Numbered from the stretch's first letter, positions 1 through 8,794 are shown. The stretch is DNA of 51,349 bases from Bradyrhizobium sp. (GCF_016213215.1 NZ_JACRAW010000121.1:1-51349); one strand, 5' to 3'. The notes: a model not told the origin generated them from the letters alone. Made by a program: numbers and translations.

Positions 1-104
1 CACCCTCTCCCACAAGGGGAGAAGGTAGGAGCGCTCGGGAAGAGATTGACCGCTATTGATCAGCGATGGGTTGCCGGGTCAAGCCCGGCAACGACGCTTC
101 CGGC
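1..104. repeat. Intergenic repeat fragments
   Basis: No gene is seen here. The first 25 or so bases (CACCCTCTCCCACAAGGGGA) resemble a short dispersed repeat common between genes in Bradyrhizobium-like genomes. A second element, a perfect hairpin at 70-92, is listed separately. The assignment to a repeat family is from memory and was not searched. Confidence 0.45.
70..92 (-). terminator. Hairpin at the end of the mms operon
   Basis: GTTGCCGGG (70-78) and CCCGGCAAC (84-92) form a perfect 9-bp stem with a 5-nt loop, 12 nt past the stop of the last minus-strand gene. There is no U-tract on either strand, so it may be an mRNA 3'-end hairpin or a dispersed palindrome rather than a canonical intrinsic terminator. 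Confidence 0.4.
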
Positions 105-581
105 CTAGGCAAAATAGATCAGGCCGAGCCAATCGGCGACCAGCGCCGGCTTGTCCTCGCCCTCGATCTCGACCGTGACGTTGGTGCGCGATTGCAGCTC
201 GTTGGGCTTGCGCAGCTTGGCTTCGGTCAGCGTGAAACGGCCGCGCACGCGGGAGCCGGAGCGGACCGGCGAGATGAAGCGCAGCTTGTCGAAGCCGTAA
301 TTGACGCCCATCGTCGTGCCTTCGATCGCCGGCATCACCTCATAGGACATGATGCTGAGAAGCGACATCGTCAGGAAGCCGTGGGCAATGGTGGTCCCGA
401 ACGGTGTCTGTTTGGCGCCTTCAGGATCGACGTGGATGAACTGGTGATCCTCAATTACATCGGCAAAGGCGTTGATGCGGTTCTGATCGAGCAGATGCCA
501 TGACGATAGGCCGATTTCCTTGCCGACCATGTCCTGGTAGGCTTGCAGCGAGATCGGCGGCTTCTTCCAGATCTTGTTCAT
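105..581 (-). CDS. MaoC-family (R)-hydratase
   Basis: This 158-residue protein is a single hotdog-fold MaoC/NodN-type dehydratase. The family adds water to 2-enoyl-CoA thioesters in the cytoplasm. The segment around residues 45-75 (FADVIEDHQFIHVDPEGAK, then FGTTIAHGFLTMSLL) carries the D-x(4)-H hydratase motif, with Asp and His as the expected catalytic pair. It is the last gene of the minus-strand valine operon, only 3 nt after the acyl-CoA synthetase. The operon has no separate crotonase-type hydratase for methacrylyl-CoA, so this enzyme may fill that step, although MaoC proteins usually act on straight-chain enoyl-CoAs. The family call is firm; the substrate is inferred. Confidence 0.85.
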   Translation of the reverse strand: MNKIWKKPPISLQAYQDMVGKEIGLSSWHLLDQNRINAFADVIEDHQFIHVDPEGAKQTPFGTTIAHGFLTMSLLSIMSYEVMPAIEGTTMGVNYGFDKLRFISPVRSGSRVRGRFTLTEAKLRKPNELQSRTNVTVEIEGEDKPALVADWLGLIYFA

Positions 582-584
582 TCC

Positions 585-2309
585 CTAACTTTCTGTGCGA
601 AGTTTCTGCAGCTCCGGGAAATCCTCTTCCCGGTATTCTCGTCCCCGCAACGGATCGTCGCGATCATTGTCGCGCTCCAGGCGGCGCAAATGGACGCGGC
701 GGATCTTGCCCGAGATGGTCTTGGGCAGTTCGGCCACCAGCTCGATCCGCCGGACGCGCTTGAACGGCGACAGGCGTGCGTTCAGATGCCGGAAGATCGA
801 CAGCGCCGTTTGCGGTGAAGGCGCGGCGCCCGATACCAGCAGCACGAACGCCTTGGGAATGGCGAGGCGAATGGGATCGGGGCTCGGCACCACCGCGGCT
901 TCCGCCACCAGTTCATGCTCGAGCAACACGCTTTCAAGCTCGAACGGGCTGATGCGGTAGTCGGAGGATTTGAACACGTCGTCGGACCGGCCGACGAAGG
1001 TCAGATAGCCGTCCTCGTCCGCGAACACCACATCGCCGCTGCGATAGAGCTCGCCGTCGACGCCGGACAGTTTGCCGTCGTCGCCCTGGTAACCCTGCAT
1101 CAGGCCGGCGGGCCGGTCGGCGCCAAGCATGAGCGTCACCTCGCCTTCCCTGGCGGGATGTCCGTCAGCATCGCTGATCTGGATTTTGTAGCCGGGCAGC
1201 GGCCGGCCCATCGATCCGATCTTGACCTTCTGGCCCGGCGGATTGCCGGCCAGCGCCGTCGTCTCGGTCTGGCCGTAGCCGTCGCGGATGGTCAGGCCCC
1301 AGGCGACGCGCACCTGGTCGATGACTTCGGGATTGAGCGGTTCGCCCGCGCCGCAGGCCTCGCGAAGGGCGACCTTGAACGAGGCGAGGTCCTCCTGAAT
1401 GAACATCCGCCACACCGTCGGCGGGGCGCACAGCGTAGTGACGCGGCAGCGCTCGATCGTGGAGAGCAGGCCCTTGGCGTCGAAGCGCGGCTGGTTGACC
1501 ACGAAGATGGTGGCGCCGGCGTTCCACGGCGCGAAAAAACAGCTCCAGGCGTGCTTCGCCCAGCCCGGCGAGGAAATGTTGAGGTGGATGTCGCCCGGCT
1601 GCAGTCCGATCCAGTACATCGTCGACAGGTGGCCGACGGGATAGCTGCGCTGGCTGTGCCGTACCAGCTTCGGCTTCGCGGTCGTACCCGAGGTAAAGTA
1701 CAGGAGCATCGGATCCTCGGCCTTGGTCGGGCCGTCGGGCGTGAACGTCTCCGGCTCCTCAGCGGCCTGTTCATAGGCGAGCCAGCCGGGTGGCGGCGGG
1801 CGCGCGCCTACCACGATGCGCACGAGATCATCGGTGCCGAGCCCGGCGAATTTCGCCACCTGGTCCTGCGCGGCAACCACAGCCCTCGCCCTGCCGCGGT
1901 CGAGCCGGTCGCGCAACTCGTCCGCGGTAAGAAGCGTGGTGGCGGGGATGACGACCACGCCGAGCTTCATCGCCCCCAGCATGGTCTCCCACAGCGGGAC
2001 GACGTTTCCGAGCAACAGCAACAGATGATCGCCGCGCTTCAAGCCCTGCGCGCGCAGGAAGTTCGCAACCTGATTGGAGCGGCGCGACAGCGCCGCGAAG
2101 GAGAGCTTCGTCTGCTCGTCCCTGCCGGCATCGACGATCCACAGGGCCGCCCGGTCCCTGCTTTTGGGGTCGCGGGCGAGCTCGGCATCGAACCAGTCGA
2201 GCGCCCAGTTGAACGGCACAGGATCCGGCCAGCGAAATCCTCTTACCGCGGTCTCGTAATCCGTTCGATGTTCGAGCAGAAAGGCGCGCGCTTCCTGAAA
2301 GGTCGTCAT
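585..2309 (-). CDS. AMP-forming acyl-CoA synthetase
   Basis: This 574-residue ANL-superfamily ligase activates a carboxylic acid with ATP and CoA through an acyl-adenylate. The A3 loop YFTSGTTAKPK lies near residue 205, the A5 motif DGYGQTETTA near 345, the A8 hinge GRSDDVFKSSDYRISPFELE near 440, and the catalytic lysine is in KTISGKIRR near the C-terminus. Length and motif spacing match medium-chain (ACSM-like) synthetases. The gene sits between mmsB and the MaoC hydratase in the valine operon. This suggests it supplies an acyl-CoA such as isobutyryl-, methacrylyl- or propionyl-CoA from the free acid. Family is certain, substrate is not. Confidence 0.9.
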   Translation of the reverse strand: MTTFQEARAFLLEHRTDYETAVRGFRWPDPVPFNWALDWFDAELARDPKSRDRAALWIVDAGRDEQTKLSFAALSRRSNQVANFLRAQGLKRGDHLLLLLGNVVPLWETMLGAMKLGVVVIPATTLLTADELRDRLDRGRARAVVAAQDQVAKFAGLGTDDLVRIVVGARPPPPGWLAYEQAAEEPETFTPDGPTKAEDPMLLYFTSGTTAKPKLVRHSQRSYPVGHLSTMYWIGLQPGDIHLNISSPGWAKHAWSCFFAPWNAGATIFVVNQPRFDAKGLLSTIERCRVTTLCAPPTVWRMFIQEDLASFKVALREACGAGEPLNPEVIDQVRVAWGLTIRDGYGQTETTALAGNPPGQKVKIGSMGRPLPGYKIQISDADGHPAREGEVTLMLGADRPAGLMQGYQGDDGKLSGVDGELYRSGDVVFADEDGYLTFVGRSDDVFKSSDYRISPFELESVLLEHELVAEAAVVPSPDPIRLAIPKAFVLLVSGAAPSPQTALSIFRHLNARLSPFKRVRRIELVAELPKTISGKIRRVHLRRLERDNDRDDPLRGREYREEDFPELQKLRTES

Positions 2310-2360
2310 CTCAGGTCGTCCTCTCTGCGGCGGTTCTGATCACCCAGATCATGACGCCCG

Positions 2361-3248
2361 CTATTTCCCGGTAAGCCCCCTAACGTGCTTGATAATTCCG
2401 GAAAAATCCACCCCGCCGTTACCGGCGGTCTCGAACGCCTGGTAGATCTGCTGGGCATGCTGGCCGAGCGGGGTCGCCGCGCCGGAGGCCGTGGCGGCGT
2501 CCTGCGCCAGGGTCAGGTCCTTCAGCATCAGGGCCGTGGCAAAGCCGGGCTTGTAGTCGTTGTTGGCGGGCGATGTCGGCACCGGACCCGGGACCGGACA
2601 ATAGGTCGTCAGCGACCAGCACTGGCCCGAAGAGGTCGAGGCAACGTCAAACAGCGCCTGATGCGACAGGCCGAGCTTCTCGGCCAGCACAAAGGCTTCG
2701 CCGACCGCGATCATCGAGATACCGAGGATCATGTTGTTGCAGATCTTGGCCGCCTGCCCCGCTCCGGCGCCGCCGCAATGCACGATCTTCTTTCCCATCT
2801 TCTCAAGGACGGGCCGAGCCACCGAAAAGGCCCGCTCGTCACCGCCGCACATGAAGGTCAGGGTCGCGGCCTTGGCGCCGCCGGTGCCGCCGGACACCGG
2901 CGCATCGATCGAGAGGACGCCGTACTGGCCGGCGAGCGCATGCGCCTGCCTGGCGCTGTCGACATCGATGGTCGAGCTGTCGATGATCAGCGCGCCGCCG
3001 GTCATGGCGGGGACGACCTCGTTCCACACCGAGAGCACGTGCTTGCCGGCCGGCAGCATGGTGACCACGACTTCGGCCCCCTTGACAGCGGCGACGGCGC
3101 TTTCGGCGATGGTGGCACCATCCGCTTTCGCCTGATGGCGCGACGCCTCGGCCAGATCGTAGGCCACGACCTGGTGCCCGGCCTTGACCAGATTGGCCGC
3201 CATCGGGCCGCCCATATTGCCGAGACCAATGAATGCGATGATTGCCAT
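2361..3248 (-). CDS. mmsB: 3-hydroxyisobutyrate dehydrogenase
   Basis: This 295-residue protein oxidises 3-hydroxyisobutyrate to methylmalonate semialdehyde with NAD+ in valine breakdown. The N-terminal Rossmann motif IAFIGLGNMGGPMAANL (residues 3-19), the substrate loop DAPVSGGTGGAK near 118 and the catalytic lysine in AAKICNNMILG near 170 are all present. Length matches the beta-hydroxyacid dehydrogenase family. It is 21 nt downstream of the hydrolase gene that makes its substrate, and mmsA, which uses its product, is in the same operon. Related tartronate semialdehyde reductases share the fold, but the neighbours decide for MmsB. Confidence 0.93.
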   Translation of the reverse strand: MAIIAFIGLGNMGGPMAANLVKAGHQVVAYDLAEASRHQAKADGATIAESAVAAVKGAEVVVTMLPAGKHVLSVWNEVVPAMTGGALIIDSSTIDVDSARQAHALAGQYGVLSIDAPVSGGTGGAKAATLTFMCGGDERAFSVARPVLEKMGKKIVHCGGAGAGQAAKICNNMILGISMIAVGEAFVLAEKLGLSHQALFDVASTSSGQCWSLTTYCPVPGPVPTSPANNDYKPGFATALMLKDLTLAQDAATASGAATPLGQHAQQIYQAFETAGNGGVDFSGIIKHVRGLTGK

Positions 3249-3269
3249 GGGATCCCCCTCCGCTTCTCT

Positions 3270-4355
3270 CTATCTTTGTTGGTCGAACACGAGCTCGTCG
3301 GCGCCGATCGGCGCAAAGTAAGGCGCGACCATTTCCGGCGTGACTTCATCGATGGTGGCCGGCGACCATTTCGGATTGCGGTCCTTGTCAATGACCGCCG
3401 CGCGCACGCCCTCGCGGAAATCGTCGCTGCGGAACACTTCGAGCGACGCGCGATATTCCCGCACCAGGCACTCTTCGAGCGAGGATGCGCCCCGCGCGAG
3501 GCGCAAGAGCTTCAGCGCCACCACCATGCCACGCGGCGATTTCTCGCCCAAGGTATTCAGCGTGGACTGTGCCAGATCGGTGCCGTCGCGTTTCAAGGCT
3601 TCGATGATGTCGTGCATGCTGTCGTGGCCGAACCAGCCATCGATCTGCTTCTGCAGCGAGGCTACTGGGCCAGCATTCTCTCCGGTGGCAAAGCCGTCGA
3701 TCACCTTTTTCACGTCACCTGGGCCTGCACCCGCCCGGACTTTCGTGAGCGCATCGCGGAGCTCCGGCCATTTTGCCGACGGCACCACGGCATCGGCAAA
3801 TTTTGCGTAGATGGCATCGGGGCCGTTCATGGTCTGGCCGGTCAGGCCGAAATAGGTGCCGATCTCGCCGGGCGCGTGCGATAGCAGCCAGGTGCCGCCG
3901 ACGTCCGGAAAAAAGCCGAGACCAACCTCGGGCATCGCCAGTTTCGTCCGCTCGGTGACGACGCGGTGGCTGGCATGCGCCGACAGGCCGACGCCGCCGC
4001 CCATCACGAGGCCATCCATGAACGCGACGTATGGCTTCGGATACTTCGCGATCCGGGCATTCATGATGTATTCCTGGCGCCAGAACACCTTGCCGAGATC
4101 GCCTCCGGCACAAGAGCTCTCGTAAAGCCCGCGGATATCGCCGCCGGCGCACAGGCCGCGCTCGCCCGCCCCCTCCAGCAGCACCAACACCACGTCCGGA
4201 TCGGACTCGAACCGGTCGAGCGCCGCGTCGATGCCGAGCGACATTTCCAGCGTCATCGCGTTGATCGCCTTGGGGCGGTTCAGGCGGATGATCCCGGCCG
4301 CCCCCTCGCGGCGAACGACCAGATCAGCTTCAGGATCGGCGGGAGCTGTCGTCAT
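3270..4355 (-). CDS. 3-hydroxyisobutyryl-CoA hydrolase
   Basis: This 361-residue crotonase-superfamily protein is too long for a simple enoyl-CoA hydratase (about 260) and matches the HIBYL-CoA hydrolase family, which releases free 3-hydroxyisobutyrate from its CoA ester. Visible motifs are GLCAGGDIRGLY near residue 70 (oxyanion hole), GLVMGGGVGLSAHASHRV near 110, and AMPEVGLGFFPDVGG near 130 with the catalytic glutamate. The ATG at 4355 is chosen over an open frame reaching 4760 because conserved sequence starts there and it overlaps the acyl-CoA dehydrogenase stop by ATGA (4352-4355). The upstream extension is the antisense of that gene's coding DNA. Confidence 0.92.
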   Translation of the reverse strand: MTTAPADPEADLVVRREGAAGIIRLNRPKAINAMTLEMSLGIDAALDRFESDPDVVLVLLEGAGERGLCAGGDIRGLYESSCAGGDLGKVFWRQEYIMNARIAKYPKPYVAFMDGLVMGGGVGLSAHASHRVVTERTKLAMPEVGLGFFPDVGGTWLLSHAPGEIGTYFGLTGQTMNGPDAIYAKFADAVVPSAKWPELRDALTKVRAGAGPGDVKKVIDGFATGENAGPVASLQKQIDGWFGHDSMHDIIEALKRDGTDLAQSTLNTLGEKSPRGMVVALKLLRLARGASSLEECLVREYRASLEVFRSDDFREGVRAAVIDKDRNPKWSPATIDEVTPEMVAPYFAPIGADELVFDQQR

Positions 4356-5497
4356 CGCGCACCCTCGATCAGCTTGCGCGCCACGATCAGCCGCATGATC
4401 TCGTTGGTGCCTTCGAGGATCTGGTGCACGCGCAAATCGCGCACGATCTTCTCGATCCCGTATTCGCTCAAATAGCCGTAGCCGCCGTGAAGCTGCAGCG
4501 CCTGATTGGCGACCTCGAAGCCGACATCGGTGCCGAAGCGTTTTGCCATGGCACAGAGCATGGTCGCGTCGGGATCCTTGCGGTCGAGCGCGGCCGCGGC
4601 GCGCCACAGGAAGGTTCGCGCGGCCTCGAGCTCGATCGCCATGTCGGCAAGGCGGAACTGCAGGGCCTGGAATTCGTCGAGCCGCTTGCCGAAGGCTTTG
4701 CGCTCCTTCATGTAGGCGCGCGCCTTCTCCAGCGCTGCTTGCGCGCCGCCCAGCGAGCATGCGGTAATGTTGAGCCGCCCACCATCGAGCCCTGCCATCG
4801 CGACCTTGAAGCCGATGCCCTCCTCGCCCAGGCGGTTGGCAACCGGCACCCGCGCGTTCTCGAACATGACTGCCCGCGTCGGCTGCGCGTTCCAGCCCAT
4901 CTTGCGTTCATTGGCGCCGAACGATACGCCGGGCGTATCAGCCTCGACCACGAGCGTCGATACACCGCCAGGGCCGTCGCCGCCGGTCCGCACCATCGCC
5001 ACCAGGAGATCGGTGCTGCCGGCGCCCGAAATGAACTGCTTCTGGCCGTTCAGCACATAGGTATCGCCGTCGCGCACCGCGCGCGTGCGCAACGCTGCGG
5101 CGTCCGAGCCCGCGCCAGGCTCGGTCAGGCAGTAAGAGGCGACCAGTTCCATGGTGCAGAGCCTGGGCAGCCATTTGCGGCGCTGCGCCTCGTTGCCGTA
5201 GGCGTCGATCATCCAGGACGCCATGTTATGGATCGAGATGAACGCCGACACCGTCGGGCATCCCGTCGCCAGCGCCTCGAAGATCAGCGCCGCATCGAAG
5301 CGCGTCATCGCCGAGCCGCCGACGTCGTCACGGATGTAGATCCCGCCCATGCCGAGGGTCGCCGCCTCGCGCATCACGTCGACGGGAAAGTGCTTCTCCT
5401 CGTCCCAGCGCAGCGCGTGTGGCGCGATCTTTTCCGCGGCAAAATCCCGCGCCATATCGCGAACCGCAATCTGGTCCTCGTTCAGAGCGAACTGCAT
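4352..5497 (-). CDS. Acyl-CoA dehydrogenase (isobutyryl-CoA type)
   Basis: This 381-residue flavoprotein desaturates an acyl-CoA, here probably isobutyryl-CoA to methacrylyl-CoA. YCLTEPGAGSDAAAL (near 127) is the first ACAD signature, and QLHGGYGYLSEYGIEKIVRD followed by ILEGTNEIMR near the C-terminus contains the second signature and the catalytic glutamate. The start at 5497 follows a GAGGCGAGGAG ribosome site. An alternative ATG 18 nt upstream would add MERGEE. An open frame running upstream to 6343 is antisense to mmsA and is not part of the gene. Placement between mmsA and the hydrolase supports the branched-chain substrate. Confidence 0.92.
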   Translation of the reverse strand: MQFALNEDQIAVRDMARDFAAEKIAPHALRWDEEKHFPVDVMREAATLGMGGIYIRDDVGGSAMTRFDAALIFEALATGCPTVSAFISIHNMASWMIDAYGNEAQRRKWLPRLCTMELVASYCLTEPGAGSDAAALRTRAVRDGDTYVLNGQKQFISGAGSTDLLVAMVRTGGDGPGGVSTLVVEADTPGVSFGANERKMGWNAQPTRAVMFENARVPVANRLGEEGIGFKVAMAGLDGGRLNITACSLGGAQAALEKARAYMKERKAFGKRLDEFQALQFRLADMAIELEAARTFLWRAAAALDRKDPDATMLCAMAKRFGTDVGFEVANQALQLHGGYGYLSEYGIEKIVRDLRVHQILEGTNEIMRLIVARKLIEGAR

Positions 5498-5528
5498 CTC
5501 CTCGCCTCGCTCCATCCCTTTAAGATTC

Positions 5529-5578
5529 GCGCATGATCCTATCCGGAAAACCGGTGCCCACTTTTCCGGATCATGCGC
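5529..5578. repeat. Palindromic dispersed repeat
   Basis: Left arm GCGCATGATCC (5529-5539) pairs with GGATCATGCGC (5568-5578), and inner CCGGAAAA (5543-5550) pairs with TTTTCCGG (5562-5569). The 50-nt element fills the gap between mmsA and the acyl-CoA dehydrogenase. I recognise this sequence type as a common extragenic palindrome in Bradyrhizobium-related genomes. In the transcript it would form a stable hairpin between the two cistrons. Confidence 0.7.
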
Positions 5579-5580
5579 CG

Positions 5581-7077
5581 CTACTTCATGGTCGGGATCG
5601 AGAACTCCGCGCCTTCCTTGACGCCTGACGGCCAGCGCGAGGTGACCGTCTTGGTCTTGGTGTAGAAGCGGATCGAGTCCGGACCGTGCTGGTTGAGGTC
5701 GCCGAAACCCGACTTCTTCCAGCCGCCGAAGGTGTAGTAGGCGATCGGCACCGGGATCGGCACGTTGATGCCGACCATGCCGACATTGACCTTGGCGGCG
5801 AAATCGCGCGCGGCATCGCCGTCGCGGGTAAAGATGGCAACGCCGTTGCCGTAGTCGTGCTCGGTCGGCAGCGCCAGAGCTTCGTTGTAGTCGTGCGCGC
5901 GCACCACCGAGAGCACGGGGCCGAAGATCTCTTCCTTGTAGATCCGCATGTTCTTGGTGACGTTGTCGAACAGCGAGCCGCCCAGGTAGAAGCCTTTCTC
6001 GTAACCCTGCATCTTGAAGCCGCGGCCGTCGACGGCGAGCGTCGCGCCCTCCTTGATGCCGAGGTCGATATAGCTCTTCACGCGCTCGACGGCTTCGCGG
6101 GTCACCAGCGGACCGAAATCGGCGGAAGGATCGATCGAGGTGCCGATCTTCAGGGATTCGACGCGCGGGATCAGCTTTTCCATCAACCGGTCGGCGGTGG
6201 CCTTGCCGACGGGCACGGCGACCGACACCGCCATGCAGCGTTCGCCGGCCGAGCCGTAGCCGGCGCCGATGAGCGCGTCGACCGCCTGGTCCATGTCGGC
6301 ATCGGGCATGACGATGGCGTGGTTCTTGGCGCCGCCGAAGCACTGGCAGCGTTTGCCGGTCTGCGCCGCGCGCGAGTAGATGTATTCCGCAATGGCCGTG
6401 GAGCCGACAAAGCCGATCGCCTTGATGTCGGGATCGTCGAGGATCGCGTCGACCGCTTCCTTGTCGCCGTTGACGACATTGAGGATGCCCGCCGGCAATC
6501 CGGCTTCCATCATCAGTTCGGCGAACCGCATCGGCACGCCGGGATCACGCTCGGACGGCTTGAGAATGAAGGCGTTGCCGCAGGCGATCGCCGGCGCGAA
6601 CTTCCACATCGGGATCATCGCCGGAAAATTGAATGGCGTAATTCCAGCAACTACTCCGAGCGGCTGGCGCATCGAATAGATGTCGATGCCGGGGCCTGCG
6701 CCTTCGGTGTACTCGCCCTTCAACAGGTGCGGGATGCCGCAGGCAAATTCGACGACCTCGAGCCCGCGCTGGATGTCGCCCTTGGCGTCGGGAACGGTCT
6801 TGCCGTGCTCGCGCGCGAGCAGTTCGGCGAGCTGGTCGTAGTCGCGCTGAACCAGTTCGAGGAACTTCATCATCACGCGGGCGCGGCGCTGCGGGTTGGT
6901 CGCGGCCCATTCCCGCTGCGCTGCCTTGGCGTTTTCGACCGCCGCGCGGACCTCGGCTTTCGACGCCAGCGCCACCTTGGCCTGGACGTCACCCGTCATC
7001 GGCTCGAAGACATCGGCCGTTCGGCCCGACGTACCCTTGATCTCCTTGCCGCCGATGAAATGTCCGATTGAGCGCAT
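5581..7077 (-). CDS. mmsA: Methylmalonate-semialdehyde dehydrogenase (CoA-acylating)
   Basis: This 498-residue aldehyde dehydrogenase converts methylmalonate semialdehyde to propionyl-CoA, the final step of the valine pathway. Visible are GITPFNFPAMIPMW (145-158), ILKPSERDPGVP (171-182), the nucleotide-binding segment GFVGST (222-227), FGGAKNHAIVMPDAD (247-261) typical of the MmsA subfamily, and the catalytic cysteine in AGERCMAV at about residue 281. It is the first gene of the minus-strand operon and divergent from a LysR regulator 99 nt away. IolA (malonate semialdehyde dehydrogenase) is the closest alternative, but mmsB and the acyl-CoA genes downstream favour MmsA. Confidence 0.95.
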   Translation of the reverse strand: MRSIGHFIGGKEIKGTSGRTADVFEPMTGDVQAKVALASKAEVRAAVENAKAAQREWAATNPQRRARVMMKFLELVQRDYDQLAELLAREHGKTVPDAKGDIQRGLEVVEFACGIPHLLKGEYTEGAGPGIDIYSMRQPLGVVAGITPFNFPAMIPMWKFAPAIACGNAFILKPSERDPGVPMRFAELMMEAGLPAGILNVVNGDKEAVDAILDDPDIKAIGFVGSTAIAEYIYSRAAQTGKRCQCFGGAKNHAIVMPDADMDQAVDALIGAGYGSAGERCMAVSVAVPVGKATADRLMEKLIPRVESLKIGTSIDPSADFGPLVTREAVERVKSYIDLGIKEGATLAVDGRGFKMQGYEKGFYLGGSLFDNVTKNMRIYKEEIFGPVLSVVRAHDYNEALALPTEHDYGNGVAIFTRDGDAARDFAAKVNVGMVGINVPIPVPIAYYTFGGWKKSGFGDLNQHGPDSIRFYTKTKTVTSRWPSGVKEGAEFSIPTMK

Positions 7078-7176
7078 GAATACCTCCCTACACGCGGGTC
7101 AACTTGCTTTACAAACCCTATTGACCTGCATTTTATAGGATTCAAGTCTGAGATATTGCACCATAGATGTGCGGAA
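7078..7176. promoter_or_regulatory. mmsA/lysR divergent promoter region
   Basis: This 99-nt gap must hold the promoters of the valine operon and its divergent LysR gene. An interrupted dyad GCAC-N7-GTGC (7158-7172) and CCTAT/ATAGG half-sites about 7110-7140 could be regulator contacts. No strong -10/-35 pair is obvious. LysR proteins usually bind T-N11-A dyads in exactly such divergent gaps; the specific sites are a guess. Confidence 0.4.
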
Positions 7177-8106
7177 ATGCTGGATCAAGGCACGATCGAT
7201 TGGGACGACTTCCGTTTCGTGCTGGCTATTGTGCGGGGCGGATCGGTTTCGGCCGCGGCAAAGCAGCTCGGCGTCGATCATGCCACGGTGATCCGGCGGG
7301 TCGACCGGCTGGAACGCCACCTTTCCGCAAAACTGTTTGACCGGCGCAAGACCGGATACCTTTTGACCGAAGCAGGGCAGCGGGTCGCCGACAGCGCCGA
7401 AGCGATGGAGTCGACCATCGTCGCCAACCAGGAACTGGTCGGCGGTTCGCTCGCCCGCCTCACCGGCACGGTGCGGATCGGCGCGCCCGACGGCTTTGGC
7501 AGCCATTTCCTGGCGCGACGGCTGGTGCAGTTCGCCGACCGGTACCCCGATCTCGATCTGCAACTGGTCGCCACCGCACGCTTGTTCAGCCTGTCAAAAC
7601 GCGAGGCCGACATCGCAATCAGCCTGTCGATGCCGAAGGAAGGCCGGATCGTCGGCCGCAAGCTGCTCGACTACGATCTCGGGCTTTACGCCGCCGCCGC
7701 CTACCTCGATCGCGTTCCGAGGATCGCGGCGCGGCAGGATCTGCAGGGCCATCGTTTCGTCGGCTATATCGAGGAGCTCCTGTTCACGCCCGAGCTCGAT
7801 TATCTGCCGCAGGTCTCGCCGAAGATCTCCGCTCGGTTCCGCAGCGCCAACCTGATCGCGCAGCTCAATGCCACCATCGCCGGCTTTGGTATCGCAGTGC
7901 TGCCGCACTTCATGGCGAGCGCCCATCCGGAACTGCGGCCCGTCCTGCCGGACGAGGTATCGATCACCCGCACCTTCTGGATGCTGATGCATGCCGACAG
8001 CAAGGACCTCGCGCGGATCCGCGCCGTTGCCGACTATATTTCCGAGATCGTCGAACGTGAGCGCGCGCTGTTCAGCCGGCCGACAGCAGCGGCAGCATCG
8101 GCCTAG
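7177..8106 (+). CDS. LysR-family transcriptional regulator
   Basis: This 309-residue protein has an N-terminal winged helix-turn-helix (about residues 5-65, including GGSVSAAAKQLGVDHATVIR) and a C-terminal periplasmic-binding-like effector domain. The ATG at 7177 is chosen over a TTG at 7156; both are in frame and the ATG gives a normal LysR N-terminus (LDQGTIDWDDFRFVLAIV). It is divergent from mmsA, so it most likely controls the valine operon, with a pathway intermediate as the effector. Its last 4 nt overlap the convergent TetR gene. Confidence 0.88.
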   Translation: MLDQGTIDWDDFRFVLAIVRGGSVSAAAKQLGVDHATVIRRVDRLERHLSAKLFDRRKTGYLLTEAGQRVADSAEAMESTIVANQELVGGSLARLTGTVRIGAPDGFGSHFLARRLVQFADRYPDLDLQLVATARLFSLSKREADIAISLSMPKEGRIVGRKLLDYDLGLYAAAAYLDRVPRIAARQDLQGHRFVGYIEELLFTPELDYLPQVSPKISARFRSANLIAQLNATIAGFGIAVLPHFMASAHPELRPVLPDEVSITRTFWMLMHADSKDLARIRAVADYISEIVERERALFSRPTAAAASA

Positions 8107-8732
8107 AGCGGCCGCGCCCGCGGTTTTTTCGCTGCCGACGGCTTGGCCTTACCGCCCCGGGCGCGCTCGATGGCTGCTTCACGGCCGGCCTTCAATACTT
8201 CCTCGGAGAGTTCACCGGCCCCGGCAACTCGCGCCAGCAGCAGTGTGCCGGCCATGGTTATCAGCGTCGCGATCGCCTGCTTGCGCGCCGCCTTTCGCGG
8301 CACAGCGGTAATCTGATCGGCCATCAGTTCGATCATCTGATCGATCTTGCCGCTGAAGGCGCGGCGTGTCTTCGGGCTCTCCCGCGCGATTTCGGCCCCC
8401 AGGGCGACGATCGCGCAGCCATGGCCGGGATCGTCGCGATGCGGCATCGACAGGTACGACTCCGCGATCAGCGCCAGCCGCTTCTCCGGCGCAGTCTGCT
8501 CGGTGAGCTTGCGCCAGTGCTCCGTGGAGCGGTCCATCGCATAGGCGAACGCCTCGGCGAGCAGCGCATCCCGGGAAGGAAAATGCGCATAGAACCCGCC
8601 ATGGGTCAGGCCCGCCTCCTTCATGAGATCGGCGACACCGACGCCGTGCGCGCCCTTCTCGCGCAGCCGCACCGACGCCTTCCGGACGATTCGGGCGTGG
8701 GTTTCCTGCTTGTGTTCCTTGGAATAGCGCAT
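8103..8732 (-). CDS. TetR-family transcriptional regulator
   Basis: This 209-residue repressor has a TetR helix-turn-helix at about residues 10-55 (GVADLMKEAGLTHGGFYAHF) and an all-helical ligand domain, ending in a Lys/Arg/Pro-rich tail (KPSAAKKPRARP). A palindrome that recurs upstream of neighbouring genes begins 15 nt before its start codon, suggesting autorepression. The surrounding thioesterase, enoyl-CoA hydratase, thiolase and MFS genes suggest that the ligand is an acyl-CoA or a related acid. It is convergent with the LysR gene (4-nt overlap). Confidence 0.9.
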   Translation of the reverse strand: MRYSKEHKQETHARIVRKASVRLREKGAHGVGVADLMKEAGLTHGGFYAHFPSRDALLAEAFAYAMDRSTEHWRKLTEQTAPEKRLALIAESYLSMPHRDDPGHGCAIVALGAEIARESPKTRRAFSGKIDQMIELMADQITAVPRKAARKQAIATLITMAGTLLLARVAGAGELSEEVLKAGREAAIERARGGKAKPSAAKKPRARPL

Positions 8733-8746
8733 CGGAGTCTCTTTTG

Positions 8747-8762
8747 ATGATTGCAGTCATAC
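8747..8762. promoter_or_regulatory. Putative TetR operator 1 (upstream of tetR)
   Basis: Read on the minus strand this is GTATGACTGCAATCAT. The 14-bp core ATGACTGCAATCAT fits ATGAC-N4-ATCAT, as do sites at 9344-9357 and 10390-10403. It begins 15 nt upstream of the tetR start, a position suited to autorepression. It has not been tested; the evidence is the match among three independent intergenic sites. Confidence 0.6.
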
Positions 8763-8794
8763 AATAGCACTCGGAGAGATGAAAGGCGGCACTA

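Noticed and set aside
915..2339. Plus-strand frame opposite the acyl-CoA synthetase
   Set aside because: No recognisable domain; the synthetase on the other strand carries all ANL motifs.
4356..4760. N-terminal extension of the hydroxyisobutyryl-CoA hydrolase
   Set aside because: The extra 135 residues are the acyl-CoA dehydrogenase gene read in another frame; the ATGA overlap at 4352-4355 gives a normal-length enzyme.
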